From Streptosporangiaceae bacterium NEAU-GS5 (GTDB taxonomy: Bacteria; Actinomycetota; Actinomycetes; Streptosporangiales; Streptosporangiaceae): a DNA stretch of 64,000 nt. A model generated the notes under the pieces. The model was given only the letters and a program-made list of their open reading frames with translations. It ran no database searches and was not told the DNA's origin. Below are positions 33,410 through 41,906 of this stretch, piece after piece. Both the position numbers and the translations under genes were made by a program. Location of the stretch: the NCBI GenBank assembly GCA_017592665.1, contig JAGFNW010000029.1:1-64000 (forward strand), written 5' to 3'. How positions within the stretch are numbered: the stretch's first letter is position 1; each line of letters begins with the position of its first letter.

Positions 33410-34123
33410 ATGCGGATTGCCGGAGGACCAGCCTGGATAGGCCGTTCCGCGCTGTGCGTCTACGTGTCGCTGGCCGTCCAGGTCGCCGCGCTCGTCGCGC
33501 TCGTCGTGTTCGAGGAGACGCGGGGGCAGCGGCTGGCCCGGCAGATCGCGGTCTTCCACGGCGATCCGCAGGCGCCCGGCGCGCGGGCCGTCGTCGGGGC
33601 CGTCACGGTGTTCGCGGTGGTCATGATGGTGGTCGTGCTGGCCGCCATCGCCTCGGCGGCCTCCTATCTGTCCTGGCTGCGCCGGATCTGCCAGGAGGTG
33701 GACTCCTGGGAGCTCTACCGGCGCCGGGCGCGCGGCGACGGCGGGGTGCCCGCCGTGTGGGCGGCCTGGCTGATCCCCGTCGTCAATCTGGTGGCCCCGC
33801 CGCTGCTGCTGCTCGACGTGTGGCGCGAGGTCACGCAGGGGCGTGACGCGGCCCGCCGGACCGCGCTGGTCGCCGGGTGGTGGCTGAGCTGGCTGGTGAC
33901 CCTCTGGCTGGTCTTCGTACGGCTCCCGCTGCGCGAGGTCGCGCCCGGCGCCGACCTGACCGGCTTCGGCCTCCCCGAGTTGGCCGCCGCCGCCGTGGCC
34001 GCCGCGCTCTGCGCCCTCACCGTCCGCGACCTCACCCGCGCCTTCACCCCCACCCTCCGCCACCCCCGCCCCCTGCGCGTGATCTTGCAGGTTTTCCCGG
34101 CGCCCAGCTCACCGAGTTTGTGA
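33410..34123 (+). CDS. DUF4328-type membrane protein
   Basis: A 237-residue protein with about five membrane segments (near residues 12-32, 60-85, 115-140, 150-175 and 190-210) and the motifs SYLSWLRRICQEVDSW and WLIPVVNLVAPPLLLLDVWR typical of DUF4328. Function is unknown. A GGGGGGAGAG sequence precedes ATG 33410. The last residues are encoded within the repeat at 34078. It converges on dnaE2. Confidence 0.8.
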   Translation: MRIAGGPAWIGRSALCVYVSLAVQVAALVALVVFEETRGQRLARQIAVFHGDPQAPGARAVVGAVTVFAVVMMVVVLAAIASAASYLSWLRRICQEVDSWELYRRRARGDGGVPAVWAAWLIPVVNLVAPPLLLLDVWREVTQGRDAARRTALVAGWWLSWLVTLWLVFVRLPLREVAPGADLTGFGLPELAAAAVAAALCALTVRDLTRAFTPTLRHPRPLRVILQVFPAPSSPSL

Positions 34124-34130
34124 TCTTGCA
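34078..34130. repeat. dispersed TGCAAGATCACG repeat pair (inverted orientation)
   Basis: CGTGATCTTGCA at 34078 and TGTGATCTTGCA at 34119, starting 41 bases apart, in the convergent space between the DUF4328 gene and dnaE2. Same word and spacing as at 18773/18814. Confidence 0.6.
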
Positions 34131-34134
34131 CTTC

Positions 34135-37100
34135 TCACGTCGGGGTGAGGGTGAGGGTGGGGGAGCCTTGGCTGGTGTGGGAGAGATTGCTCGGGGGGTG
34201 GTGGACGCCTGGGGTGGGGCCGATGTCGGAGTAGGGGGAGATGCGGTAGCCGTTGGGGTATTCGATCGCCCGGGAGGGGATGCCGCGGGTTTCCGTGGGG
34301 CGTTCGGATAGGAGCTTCTGGACGGATTCCAGGCCTTCGGCCCGCCAGAGGCGGTCGAGGGCGGTCAGGTCCCAGCAGTGGACGGCGCGCAGCGACACTG
34401 CGCGCCGTCCGGTCCGCCGGACCACGCCGCGCGCCACCAGCATCCACGACCCGAAGACCGTGGCCGCCGTGTGCGCCTGCACCGACTCGAAGAACGTCAG
34501 GTCGACCGGCCCGGTCGCGTCGTCGAGCGTGGTGAAGATGACCCGCTGTCCCGAGCGGACCGCGGGGGTCTGGGTGGCCACCTTCACCCCGGCGACCAGG
34601 ATCTCGGCGCCGTTGCGGCAGCGCAGCAGGTCGCGCGAGCGGGTCACGCCGAGCGCGGCCAGCAGCTCCTCGTAGAAGCTGATCACGTGGCGGCTGACGT
34701 CCACACCGAGGATCGCGAGTTCGGATCGTACGGCCTCGGCCTCGGTCATCTCCGGCAGCTCGCCCGGGTTGATCGGCTCGACGAAGCCCAGCGAGAGCTG
34801 GGCGACACCGGCGAGCGCGGCCCGGTCGAGCGCGCCGATCGTGGCGATCAGGTCGCGCCTGGTCAGCTCCCCGGGCCGCCACCGCGGCTCGCCCGGCCGC
34901 AGGCCGTGCAGCGCGTCCAGCCCGCCCACCTCGACGATCTTCTCGGCCACCGGGCGGGACGGCCGGGCCCGCTCCCAGAAGTCGGCCATCGACGAATACG
35001 GCCGGCCCTGGACCATCCGCTCCACCTCGGCCTCGCTGATCCCTTTGATCGCCGAGAACGGCACCCGCAGCGCGTACCCCGCGCCGATCCTGGACAGGTC
35101 GTCGGTCTCCTCGGACGGGCCGCTCCGCTCCACGTGCCAGGTGCGGCCGGAGCGGTTGACGTCGAGGGGCAGGATGTCGACCCCGCACAGCCGGGCCTCG
35201 TCGAGGATCACCCGGTTCGGATACATGCCGGGCTCGTGGGTGAGCACGCCGGCGAAGAACGCGGCCACGTGGTGCCGTTTCAGCCACGCCGACTGGTAGG
35301 TCGGTATGGCGAACGCGGCCGCGTGCGCCTTGCAGAATCCGAACGCGCCGAACGCGTCGATCACCTGCCACACCTGGTCGACGGTGGCCTGGTCGTATCT
35401 GCGGCCGGCTCGTTCGACGAACCATTCGCGGACCAGTGCGCGGCGGCCCGGGTCGTCGAGGCTGCGGCGGATCTTCTCGGCCTCGGAGAGGGTCTCACCG
35501 GTCATGATGTGGATGATCTTCAGGATCTGCTCGTGGAAGACGACCACGCCCTCGGTCTCGGCCAGCGGCTTCCGGAGGTCTTCGTGGGCGAACACGGCCC
35601 GGCGAAACCCGTGCCTGGCCTCCAGATAGGGCGTCACCATGTCGGAGTTGACCGGTCCCGGCCGGAACAGCGAGATGTCGACGATCAGGTCGTCGATCGT
35701 GCGCGGCTCCATCTTGGCGACCAGCTCGCGCTGCCCCGGCGACTCGATCTGGAAGCAGCCGAGCGTACGGCTGGCGCGGATCATCTCGTACGTCGCGACG
35801 TCGTCGCGCGGGATCTCCTCCAGCGCCACGTCGAGGTCGTCCACCCGCTTGATCTCGCTCAGCGCGTACGCCATGGCGGACTGCATGCGCACGCCGAGCA
35901 CGTCGAGTTTGAGCAGCCCGGCGTCCTCCACGTCGTCCTTGTCGTACTGCGACATGGGGAAGCCGAGCAGGCTGCGCTCGACCGGGGTGCGCTCGCGCAG
36001 GCCGCGGTTGCCGACGATGACGCCGCACGGGTGGAGGGCGACGTGCCGCGGCAGCCCGTCGAGCCGCTCGGCCAGCTGGAACACGCTGTCGAGCGCGCGG
36101 TCGTTGAGGCCGCTGCCGCGGAGCTCGGGCAGGTCGCTCAGGGCCGTCCTGATCTGCCTGGCCCGCACGTGCGGGAACGCCTTGGCGATGGTGTCGATCT
36201 CGTGCGGCGGCAGCCCCATGGCCGCGCCGACGTCGCGGATGGCGCTGCGCGCCCGGTAGGTCTCCATCATCGAGACGCAGGCCACGCTGTCGGCGCCGTA
36301 GCGGTCGAGGATGGCCTGGTAGCAGTCGAGCCGCCGGGCCGATTCCACGTCCACGTCGATGTCGGGGAGGCCGATCCGGCCTTCGGACAGGAAGCGCTCC
36401 ATGAGCAGCCCGTGGTCGAGCGGGTTCACCTCGCCGATCTTGAGCAGGTAGTTGACCAGGCTGCCCGCGCCCGAGCCCCGGATCGCGCAGCGGATCCCCA
36501 TCGTCCGGATCATGTCCGTTATCCCAGCGACTGCGATGAAATATCCGGACAGCTCCTTCTTCTCGATGATCCGCAGTTCGTCCGCGAGCCGGGCGCGGGC
36601 ATCCCGCGACCTGGCCAGGCCGCGGTCATGGAGGCCGTCCTCGCAGCGGTGCCGCAACAGCGGGATCGGGTCGCTCCCCATCCCCGGCAGGTGCAGTTTC
36701 GGCCGTTCGTTGTCGATCAGCGGTACGACGTCGACCGGAGTGAGCACGCACCGCTCGGCCTGCTCGCGTGTGTGGGCCAGCAGCCGGGCGGCTCTGGCCT
36801 GGTCGCCACCGCAGATCCGGTGCGCGATCCTGGCCATCTCGGCGCCGTCCTTCAGGTAGGCGTGCGAGGACGGCTCGACGTGCCGCGCGTCCAGCGGCAC
36901 GAGCTTGCGCGCCGCGTCGAGCACGTTGCCGATCCGGTAGTCGGCCGGGTCGAGGTGCCTGACCGCGTTGGTGAGCACGACCGGCACGCCCATCGACTCG
37001 GCCAGGCCCAGCATCCGGGTGGCCGCGTTGGCCTCGCGATAGCCGTAATGGTCGGTCAGCTCGACCACCACGCCGGGGACGGCCGAGCGCCAGGCGTCGA

Positions 37101-37686
37101 GCAGCCACCGCGCCTCGTCGTCGCGCCGCTCGGCGACCGCACGCCCCACGTCGGAGCGCGGCCCGAGCAGCACGGTCAGCCGCGGCAGGCCGTCCGGGCC
37201 GGTGGCGTGCTCGGCCACCATCGCGAGGGTGACCCGCGGCTCCCCGCGCTCACCCGCGTGGTGCGCCGCCGTCACCAGCCGGCACAGATTCCCCCAGCCG
37301 TCCGCGCGGGCCAGGGCCACCACGCGCGGCGGCTCGGGGATCTCGGCCGCCGTCCGCCGCCCGCCGCGCCGGGAGGGCTCGCCCGCCCATCCCGGCCCGA
37401 GCCGGTCGCTCACGGGCGGCGCGGGGATGCGGCGGGAGGCCTCCTCGCCGGGGTCGAACGTCAGGTCGGCGCCGACGATCGGCCGGACTCCCGCTTTGTG
37501 GCAGGCCTGGACGTGTTTGATCGCGCCGTAGAGCCCGTCGCGGTCGGTCAGCGCGAGCGTCTCCATCCCGTACGCCCTGGCCCGCTCGACCAGGGCCGCG
37601 GGGAAGGCGGTGCCGTAGCGGAGGGAGTAGGCGGACGCCACATGCAGGTGCGGGAACGTTCCCAGACGAGAGATCGAATCGGCCAC
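34135..37686 (-). CDS. dnaE2: error-prone DNA polymerase DnaE2/ImuC
   Basis: A 1183-residue C-family polymerase alpha subunit. An N-terminal PHP domain (HLHVASAYSLRYG, ALTDRDGLYGAIKH) is followed by palm residues in the catalytic core (GLPDIDVDVES holds the two catalytic Asp), the fingers, and a C-terminal OB fold near residue 1020. It lacks the tau-binding tail of replicative DnaE. DnaE2 carries out SOS-induced translesion synthesis with ImuB and ImuA'. Here it follows the DUF6504 gene with one base between, behind tandem SOS boxes. No imuA or imuB is visible in the window. Confidence 0.92.
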   Translation of the reverse strand: MADSISRLGTFPHLHVASAYSLRYGTAFPAALVERARAYGMETLALTDRDGLYGAIKHVQACHKAGVRPIVGADLTFDPGEEASRRIPAPPVSDRLGPGWAGEPSRRGGRRTAAEIPEPPRVVALARADGWGNLCRLVTAAHHAGERGEPRVTLAMVAEHATGPDGLPRLTVLLGPRSDVGRAVAERRDDEARWLLDAWRSAVPGVVVELTDHYGYREANAATRMLGLAESMGVPVVLTNAVRHLDPADYRIGNVLDAARKLVPLDARHVEPSSHAYLKDGAEMARIAHRICGGDQARAARLLAHTREQAERCVLTPVDVVPLIDNERPKLHLPGMGSDPIPLLRHRCEDGLHDRGLARSRDARARLADELRIIEKKELSGYFIAVAGITDMIRTMGIRCAIRGSGAGSLVNYLLKIGEVNPLDHGLLMERFLSEGRIGLPDIDVDVESARRLDCYQAILDRYGADSVACVSMMETYRARSAIRDVGAAMGLPPHEIDTIAKAFPHVRARQIRTALSDLPELRGSGLNDRALDSVFQLAERLDGLPRHVALHPCGVIVGNRGLRERTPVERSLLGFPMSQYDKDDVEDAGLLKLDVLGVRMQSAMAYALSEIKRVDDLDVALEEIPRDDVATYEMIRASRTLGCFQIESPGQRELVAKMEPRTIDDLIVDISLFRPGPVNSDMVTPYLEARHGFRRAVFAHEDLRKPLAETEGVVVFHEQILKIIHIMTGETLSEAEKIRRSLDDPGRRALVREWFVERAGRRYDQATVDQVWQVIDAFGAFGFCKAHAAAFAIPTYQSAWLKRHHVAAFFAGVLTHEPGMYPNRVILDEARLCGVDILPLDVNRSGRTWHVERSGPSEETDDLSRIGAGYALRVPFSAIKGISEAEVERMVQGRPYSSMADFWERARPSRPVAEKIVEVGGLDALHGLRPGEPRWRPGELTRRDLIATIGALDRAALAGVAQLSLGFVEPINPGELPEMTEAEAVRSELAILGVDVSRHVISFYEELLAALGVTRSRDLLRCRNGAEILVAGVKVATQTPAVRSGQRVIFTTLDDATGPVDLTFFESVQAHTAATVFGSWMLVARGVVRRTGRRAVSLRAVHCWDLTALDRLWRAEGLESVQKLLSERPTETRGIPSRAIEYPNGYRISPYSDIGPTPGVHHPPSNLSHTSQGSPTLTLTPT

Positions 37687-37687
37687 G

Positions 37688-37954
37688 TCAATCCCACGCC
37701 CTCAGCATCAGCCAGGCGTCGCTCGCGGTGTCGTAACGCAGTTCGTAGGTGCCTATCTCGCGGCCGGCGGCGGCCTCGAGCCGCCAGAATCGACGCTCGC
37801 CGGGATCGGTGTCCGAGGTCTTCCACCACTCGCGCGCGACCACCCACTGGTCGAGCACCTGGCGGACCGAGTAGAGGCGGTCACGCCAGACGAATTGGAC
37901 CGGATCGCCGTCCCTGACCCACACCTCTATGGGCTCGCCGTAGAGTCTGCTCAA
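37688..37954 (-). CDS. DUF6504 family protein, dnaE2 partner
   Basis: An 88-residue protein (LYGEPIEVWVRDGDPVQFVW, then QVLDQWVVAREWW and RFWRLEA) matching the DUF6504 family, which lies beside Y-family or dnaE2 genes in many actinobacteria. The TTG at 37954 is preferred because GGGGAGAAG lies 9 bases upstream; the ATG at 37972 lacks a good site. It is cotranscribed with dnaE2, so a role in SOS translesion synthesis is likely, though undemonstrated. Confidence 0.75.
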   Translation of the reverse strand: MSRLYGEPIEVWVRDGDPVQFVWRDRLYSVRQVLDQWVVAREWWKTSDTDPGERRFWRLEAAAGREIGTYELRYDTASDAWLMLRAWD

Positions 37955-38013
37955 GGTGGATCTTCTCCCCATGATCTGCGACCCGGGGGAAGAACGGGTT
38001 CAAGCTGCCTGCT

Positions 38014-38029
38014 TCGAACATATGTTCTC
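38014..38029. promoter_or_regulatory. LexA SOS box 1
   Basis: TCGAACATATGTTCTC matches the actinobacterial SOS consensus TCGAAC-N4-GTTCGA with two changes at the right end. It lies 60 bases upstream of the DUF6504-dnaE2 unit. Confidence 0.85.
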
Positions 38030-38035
38030 AGAAGA

Positions 38036-38051
38036 TCGAACGCAAGTTCGG
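38036..38051. promoter_or_regulatory. LexA SOS box 2
   Basis: TCGAACGCAAGTTCGG, again TCGAAC-N4-GTTCG, 22 bases from box 1 centre to centre, about two helical turns, which would allow side-by-side LexA dimers. Confidence 0.8.
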
Positions 38052-38075
38052 TTCAGGTTCGGTCTGGGGTGATTT

Positions 38076-39077
38076 TCAGCCGAGCACGGCGTCGCGGACG
38101 GCGGTCAGCGTCGGCACGTCGCGCGGGCCCATGACCAGCAGGTTCGTCACCGGGCTCTTGCGCCACAGATCCAGCCGCTCACGGATCCGGCCGATCGGCC
38201 CGAGCAGCGCGATGCCGTCGGCGAGTTCGTCGGGGATGGCGGCGAACGCCTCGTCCCTGCGGCCGTCGAGGTAGAGGGACTGGATGTGGGCGGCCTCCTC
38301 CGCATAGCCCATCCGGCCCATGATGTCGGCGTGGAAGTTGCGGGTCCGCGCGCCCATGCCGCCGATGTAGAGCGTGAGCGTCATCTTGACCATGTCGAGC
38401 GCGGCCCGGAGGTCGTCGGTGACGATGACCGTCACCATGGCCGCGATGTCGAAGTCGGGTCCCGCGCCGGCCAGGGCCGGGCCGTACATGGTCTCGATCT
38501 TCTCGGGGAAGGCGAACAGCGGCAGCCAGCCCTGGCCGATCTCGGCGGCCAGCGCGACGTTCTTGGGGCCTTCGGCGCCGAGGTAGACCGGGATGTCGGC
38601 GCGGAGCGGATGGGTGATCGACTTGAGCGGCTTGCCGAGACCGCCGGGCAGCGGCAGGGGATAGTGCGGCCCGTCGCTGGTGACCGGCTCCTCGCGCCGC
38701 CAGATCTTCCGCATGATCTCGACGTACTCGCGGGTCCTGGCGAGGGGCTTGGCGAACGGCATGCCGTACCAGCCTTCGACCACCTGCGGGCCGGACGCGC
38801 CGACGCCGAGGATGAGCCGCCCGCCGGTGAGATGGTCGAGCGTCAACGCGGTCATCGCGGTCGCGGCCGGGGTGCGCGCCGACAGCTGGACGACCGAGGT
38901 GCCGAGCTTGATCGTGCTGGTCCGCGAGCCATACCAGGCGAGCGGCGTGAAGGCGTCGCTCCCGTACGCCTCGGCGGTCCACACCGAGTCGTAGCCGAGC
39001 CGTTCGGCGGCCTGGACGAGTTCGGTGGCGTCGTTGGCGCCGCGCTGCCAGTACCCGAGATTGAGGCCCAGTCTCAT
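38076..39077 (-). CDS. F420-dependent LLM-class oxidoreductase, Rv3520c-like
   Basis: A 333-residue TIM-barrel luciferase-like enzyme. The segments LGLNLGYWQRG, VWTAEAYGSDAFTPLAWYGS, LGTSVVQLSARTPAATAMTA, LDHLTGGRLILGVGASGPQV and ADIPVYLGAEGPKNVALAAE follow M. tuberculosis Rv3520c closely, a KstR-regulated gene of the sterol catabolism region. It probably uses F420 to act on a steroid or acyl intermediate; the reaction is unknown. The ATG follows the regulator gene by 23 bases, which hold a KstR-type box. Confidence 0.85.
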   Translation of the reverse strand: MRLGLNLGYWQRGANDATELVQAAERLGYDSVWTAEAYGSDAFTPLAWYGSRTSTIKLGTSVVQLSARTPAATAMTALTLDHLTGGRLILGVGASGPQVVEGWYGMPFAKPLARTREYVEIMRKIWRREEPVTSDGPHYPLPLPGGLGKPLKSITHPLRADIPVYLGAEGPKNVALAAEIGQGWLPLFAFPEKIETMYGPALAGAGPDFDIAAMVTVIVTDDLRAALDMVKMTLTLYIGGMGARTRNFHADIMGRMGYAEEAAHIQSLYLDGRRDEAFAAIPDELADGIALLGPIGRIRERLDLWRKSPVTNLLVMGPRDVPTLTAVRDAVLG

Positions 39078-39085
39078 GGCTGAAT

Positions 39086-39099
39086 TAGAACACGTTCTA
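39086..39099. promoter_or_regulatory. KstR-type operator
   Basis: TAGAACACGTTCTA fits the KstR consensus TnnAACnnGTTnnA at every fixed position and has six-base inverted arms. It lies 9 bases upstream of the Rv3520c-like start codon, suggesting repression by a KstR-family TetR regulator encoded elsewhere. Confidence 0.65.
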
Positions 39100-39100
39100 G

Positions 39101-39760
39101 CTATTCTGGGTAGGCGTAGGCGAGATGCGCGGTGACCGCGGTCACGGCCCCGCCGGCGTCGCCGTCCTCGACCGCGCGGAGGATCAGGCGGTGCCCTTCC
39201 TGCAGGCCCGAGGTGTCGCCGAGGCGCACGACGGCGGCGATCGCGTAGCGGTGCACGGACGCGCGGAGCGCCTCGAGCACCGCCGTCGTCAGCCGGTTGC
39301 CGGCCGCCGCGACCAGCGCCAGGTGGAACGCGATGTCGCCGGCGACGAACTCCTCGGGACCGGCCGCCCGGTCCATGGCGTCGATGGCGCGGGCCATTTC
39401 CGCGGTCCCGCTTTTGAGGTGCGCCGCCTGGACGGCCGCCCACTGCTCGATCATCAGCCGGGCGCCGATCACCTCGCGCATGGAAAAGGCGTCCAGCCCG
39501 AGATTGAGCCGCACGAGACCGGCCAGCGCGGCGCCGGGCCGCGAGGTGAGCACGGCCCCCGCGTCGGGGCCACGGCCGACCTGGGATGACACCACGCCGA
39601 GCGTGGACAGCGCGCGCAGCGCCTCGCGGACGGACGCTCTGCTGACGCTCAGTTGCTCGGCGAGCTGCCGCTCTCCGGGGAGCCGGTCGCCGACCTTCAG
39701 CCCCTCGGTGGCGATGGCCTCCTCGATCCGGGCCAGAACCTGCTCGAACGCCTTCGCCAT
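39101..39760 (-). CDS. FadR-subfamily GntR regulator (probable lactate regulator)
   Basis: A 219-residue regulator: an N-terminal winged HTH (GDRLPGERQLAEQLSVSRAS, VREALRALSTLGVV) and a C-terminal all-helical FCD domain with metal-ligand-type His residues (DIAFHLALVAAAGN, RASVHRY). It is divergent from lutABC with 56 bases between, containing a palindromic operator. By context it should respond to lactate like LldR/LutR. The Rv3520c-like gene follows on the same strand. Confidence 0.85.
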   Translation of the reverse strand: MAKAFEQVLARIEEAIATEGLKVGDRLPGERQLAEQLSVSRASVREALRALSTLGVVSSQVGRGPDAGAVLTSRPGAALAGLVRLNLGLDAFSMREVIGARLMIEQWAAVQAAHLKSGTAEMARAIDAMDRAAGPEEFVAGDIAFHLALVAAAGNRLTTAVLEALRASVHRYAIAAVVRLGDTSGLQEGHRLILRAVEDGDAGGAVTAVTAHLAYAYPE

Positions 39761-39782
39761 GGCCTCTCCGAAATGATGAGGT

Positions 39783-39799
39783 GTATGGTCTGACCATAC
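39783..39799. promoter_or_regulatory. FadR-type operator in the lut intergenic region
   Basis: GTATGGTC-T-GACCATAC, a perfect palindrome around one base; the core TGGTCTGACCA fits TNGTNNNACNA. It sits between the divergent regulator and lutA starts, 18 bases upstream of lutA. Confidence 0.8.
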
Positions 39800-39816
39800 C
39801 CTGATTTGGAGGAGCC

Positions 39817-40509
39817 GTGCGCGTCGCCCTCTTCGTCACCTGCGTCAACGACACGCTGTTCCCAGACACCGGGCGGGCCGTGGTCACCCTGCTGCGCCGC
39901 CTCGGCGTGGACGTCGACTTCCCGCAGGGGCAGGCCTGCTGCGGTCAGATGCACCTCAACACCGGCTATCGGCCGGAGGCCACGCGGCTGGCCGAGCGCT
40001 ACGCCGAGGTGTTCGCCGGCTATGACGCCGTCGTCACGCCGTCCGGCTCCTGCGCCGCCATGATCCGCGAGCACCATGAGTCAGGGGCGTCCGAGCGGAC
40101 GTACGACCTGTCGGAGTTCCTGGTCGACGTGCTGGGCGTGACCGACGTGGGGGCGTATTTCCCGCATCGGGTCACCTACCACCCGACCTGCCACTCGCTG
40201 CGGATCCTCCAGCTGGGGGATCGGCCGCGGCGGCTGCTGGAGAGCGTGCGCGGGCTGGAGCTGACGCCCCTGCCGGGCGCCGAGGAGTGCTGCGGCTTCG
40301 GCGGCACCTTCGCCGTGAAGAACCCTGACATCTCGGCCGCCATGTGCGGCGACAAGGTGCGCAACATCGCGTCCACCGGCGCGGAGGTGGTCTGCGCGGC
40401 CGACAACTCGTGCCTCATGCACATCGGGGGAACGCTCTCGCGGCAGAAGCTCGGCGTGCGCGCCGTCCATCTGGCCGAGATCCTCGCGACCACGGAGGCC
40501 GGCCGATGA
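39817..40509 (+). CDS. lutA: lactate utilization protein A (Fe-S oxidoreductase)
   Basis: A 230-residue CCG-domain protein. Two cysteine-rich motifs are visible: QACCGQMHLN near residue 45 and EECCGFGGTF near residue 155, with SGSCAAM and HPTCHS adding ligands. It forms the LutABC L-lactate oxidase with the next two products, passing electrons from lactate to the respiratory chain. GTG 39817 follows GGAGGAG. The stop overlaps lutB by ATGA. Confidence 0.92.
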   Translation: MRVALFVTCVNDTLFPDTGRAVVTLLRRLGVDVDFPQGQACCGQMHLNTGYRPEATRLAERYAEVFAGYDAVVTPSGSCAAMIREHHESGASERTYDLSEFLVDVLGVTDVGAYFPHRVTYHPTCHSLRILQLGDRPRRLLESVRGLELTPLPGAEECCGFGGTFAVKNPDISAAMCGDKVRNIASTGAEVVCAADNSCLMHIGGTLSRQKLGVRAVHLAEILATTEAGR

Positions 40510-41906
40510 GCACCTTCCTGGGCATGCCGACCGATCGCCCCTTCCCCGCCAACGCGGCGAAAGCCGTACGGAACGCGCAGTTGCGGGTGAACCTCAGGAA
40601 GGCGACCGGCACCATCCGCGCCCGGCGCGCCACCGCGGTCGCCGAGCTGCCGGATTGGCAGGACCTGCGGAGCGCGGGCAAGGCGATCAAAGACCACACC
40701 CTGCGCCACCTCGACGACTACCTGATCCAGCTGGAGGAGGCCGTCACCGCGCGGGGCGGGCACGTGCACTGGGCCAGGGACGCGGCCGAAGCCAACCGGA
40801 TCGTCGCCGGCCTGGTCAAGGCCACGGGGGAGACCGAGGTCGTCAAGGTCAAGTCGATGGTCACCCAGGAGATCAGCCTCAACGAGGCGCTGGAGCGGGA
40901 GGGCATCGCGGCCTACGAGACCGACCTCGCCGAGCTCATCGTGCAGCTGGGCGACGACTGGCCGTCGCACATCCTGGTCCCGGCCATCCACCGCAACCGG
41001 GCGGAGATCCGCGAGATCTTCCTGCGCGCCATGCCGGACGCGCCGGCCGACCTCGGCGACCAGCCACGCGAGCTGGCCGAGGCGGCCCGCCGCCACCTGC
41101 GCGAGCGGTTCCTGCGGGCGAAGGTGGGGGTCTCGGGGGCCAACTTCATGGTGGCCGAGACGGGCACGCTCGTGGTCCTCGAATCCGAGGGCAACGGGCG
41201 GATGTGCCTGACCCTTCCGGAGACGCTGATCAGCGTGGTCGGGATCGAGAAGGTCGTGCCGACCTGGCGCGATCTCGAGGTCTTCATGCAGCTGCTGCCG
41301 CGGAGCTCCACGGCGGAGCGGATGAATCCGTACACCTCGATGTGGAGCGGCGCCGTCGAAGGCCAGGACTTCCATCTGGTGCTGCTCGACAACGGGCGCA
41401 CCAGCGTGCTCGCCGACCAGGTGGGCCGCCAGGCGCTGCGCTGCATCCGATGCTCGGCGTGCCTCAACGTGTGCCCGGTGTACGAGCGGGCGGGCGGCCA
41501 CGCCTACGGGTCGGTCTATCCGGGGCCGATCGGCGCGATCCTCACGCCGCAGCTGCGCGGGATGGACACGCCGCTCGACCGGAGCCTGCCGTATGCCTCG
41601 ACGCTCTGCGGGGCCTGCTACGAGGTGTGCCCGGTGGCCATCGACATCCCGTCCGTCCTCGTCGACCTGCGAGCCAAGGCGCGGCACTCACGCATGGAAC
41701 GCCTCGGGATGGCGGCCGCCGGATGGATCTTCAACCGTCCTTCGCGACTCGCGCGAGCCCAGCGGACGGCATCGCGGCTACGGAGATTCGTCCCACGCCG
41801 GTTGCCCGGGCCCGGAGCCGCCTGGACCGACACGCGTGATGTCCCCCCCATCCCACCCGAGTCCTTCCGCGACTGGTGGACCCGCACCCACGGAGGCGCG
41901 AGATGA
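40506..41906 (+). CDS. lutB: lactate utilization protein B (iron-sulfur protein)
   Basis: A 466-residue protein. The N-terminal DUF162/LUD domain covers roughly residues 60-280. Two ferredoxin-like clusters follow: CIRCSACLNVCPVY near residue 316 and CGACYEVCPVAID near 370. It is the central electron-transfer subunit of LutABC. The start is ATG 40506, inside the lutA stop. The open frame reaches back to 40344 but that is lutA sequence. Confidence 0.92.
   Translation: MSTFLGMPTDRPFPANAAKAVRNAQLRVNLRKATGTIRARRATAVAELPDWQDLRSAGKAIKDHTLRHLDDYLIQLEEAVTARGGHVHWARDAAEANRIVAGLVKATGETEVVKVKSMVTQEISLNEALEREGIAAYETDLAELIVQLGDDWPSHILVPAIHRNRAEIREIFLRAMPDAPADLGDQPRELAEAARRHLRERFLRAKVGVSGANFMVAETGTLVVLESEGNGRMCLTLPETLISVVGIEKVVPTWRDLEVFMQLLPRSSTAERMNPYTSMWSGAVEGQDFHLVLLDNGRTSVLADQVGRQALRCIRCSACLNVCPVYERAGGHAYGSVYPGPIGAILTPQLRGMDTPLDRSLPYASTLCGACYEVCPVAIDIPSVLVDLRAKARHSRMERLGMAAAGWIFNRPSRLARAQRTASRLRRFVPRRLPGPGAAWTDTRDVPPIPPESFRDWWTRTHGGAR

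Noticed and set aside
34378-37917. A 1179-codon plus-strand open frame
   Set aside because: It is antisense to dnaE2 and owes its length to GC-rich codon structure; its composition (Arg, His, Gly, Asp) is noncoding and no ribosome site or domain is seen.
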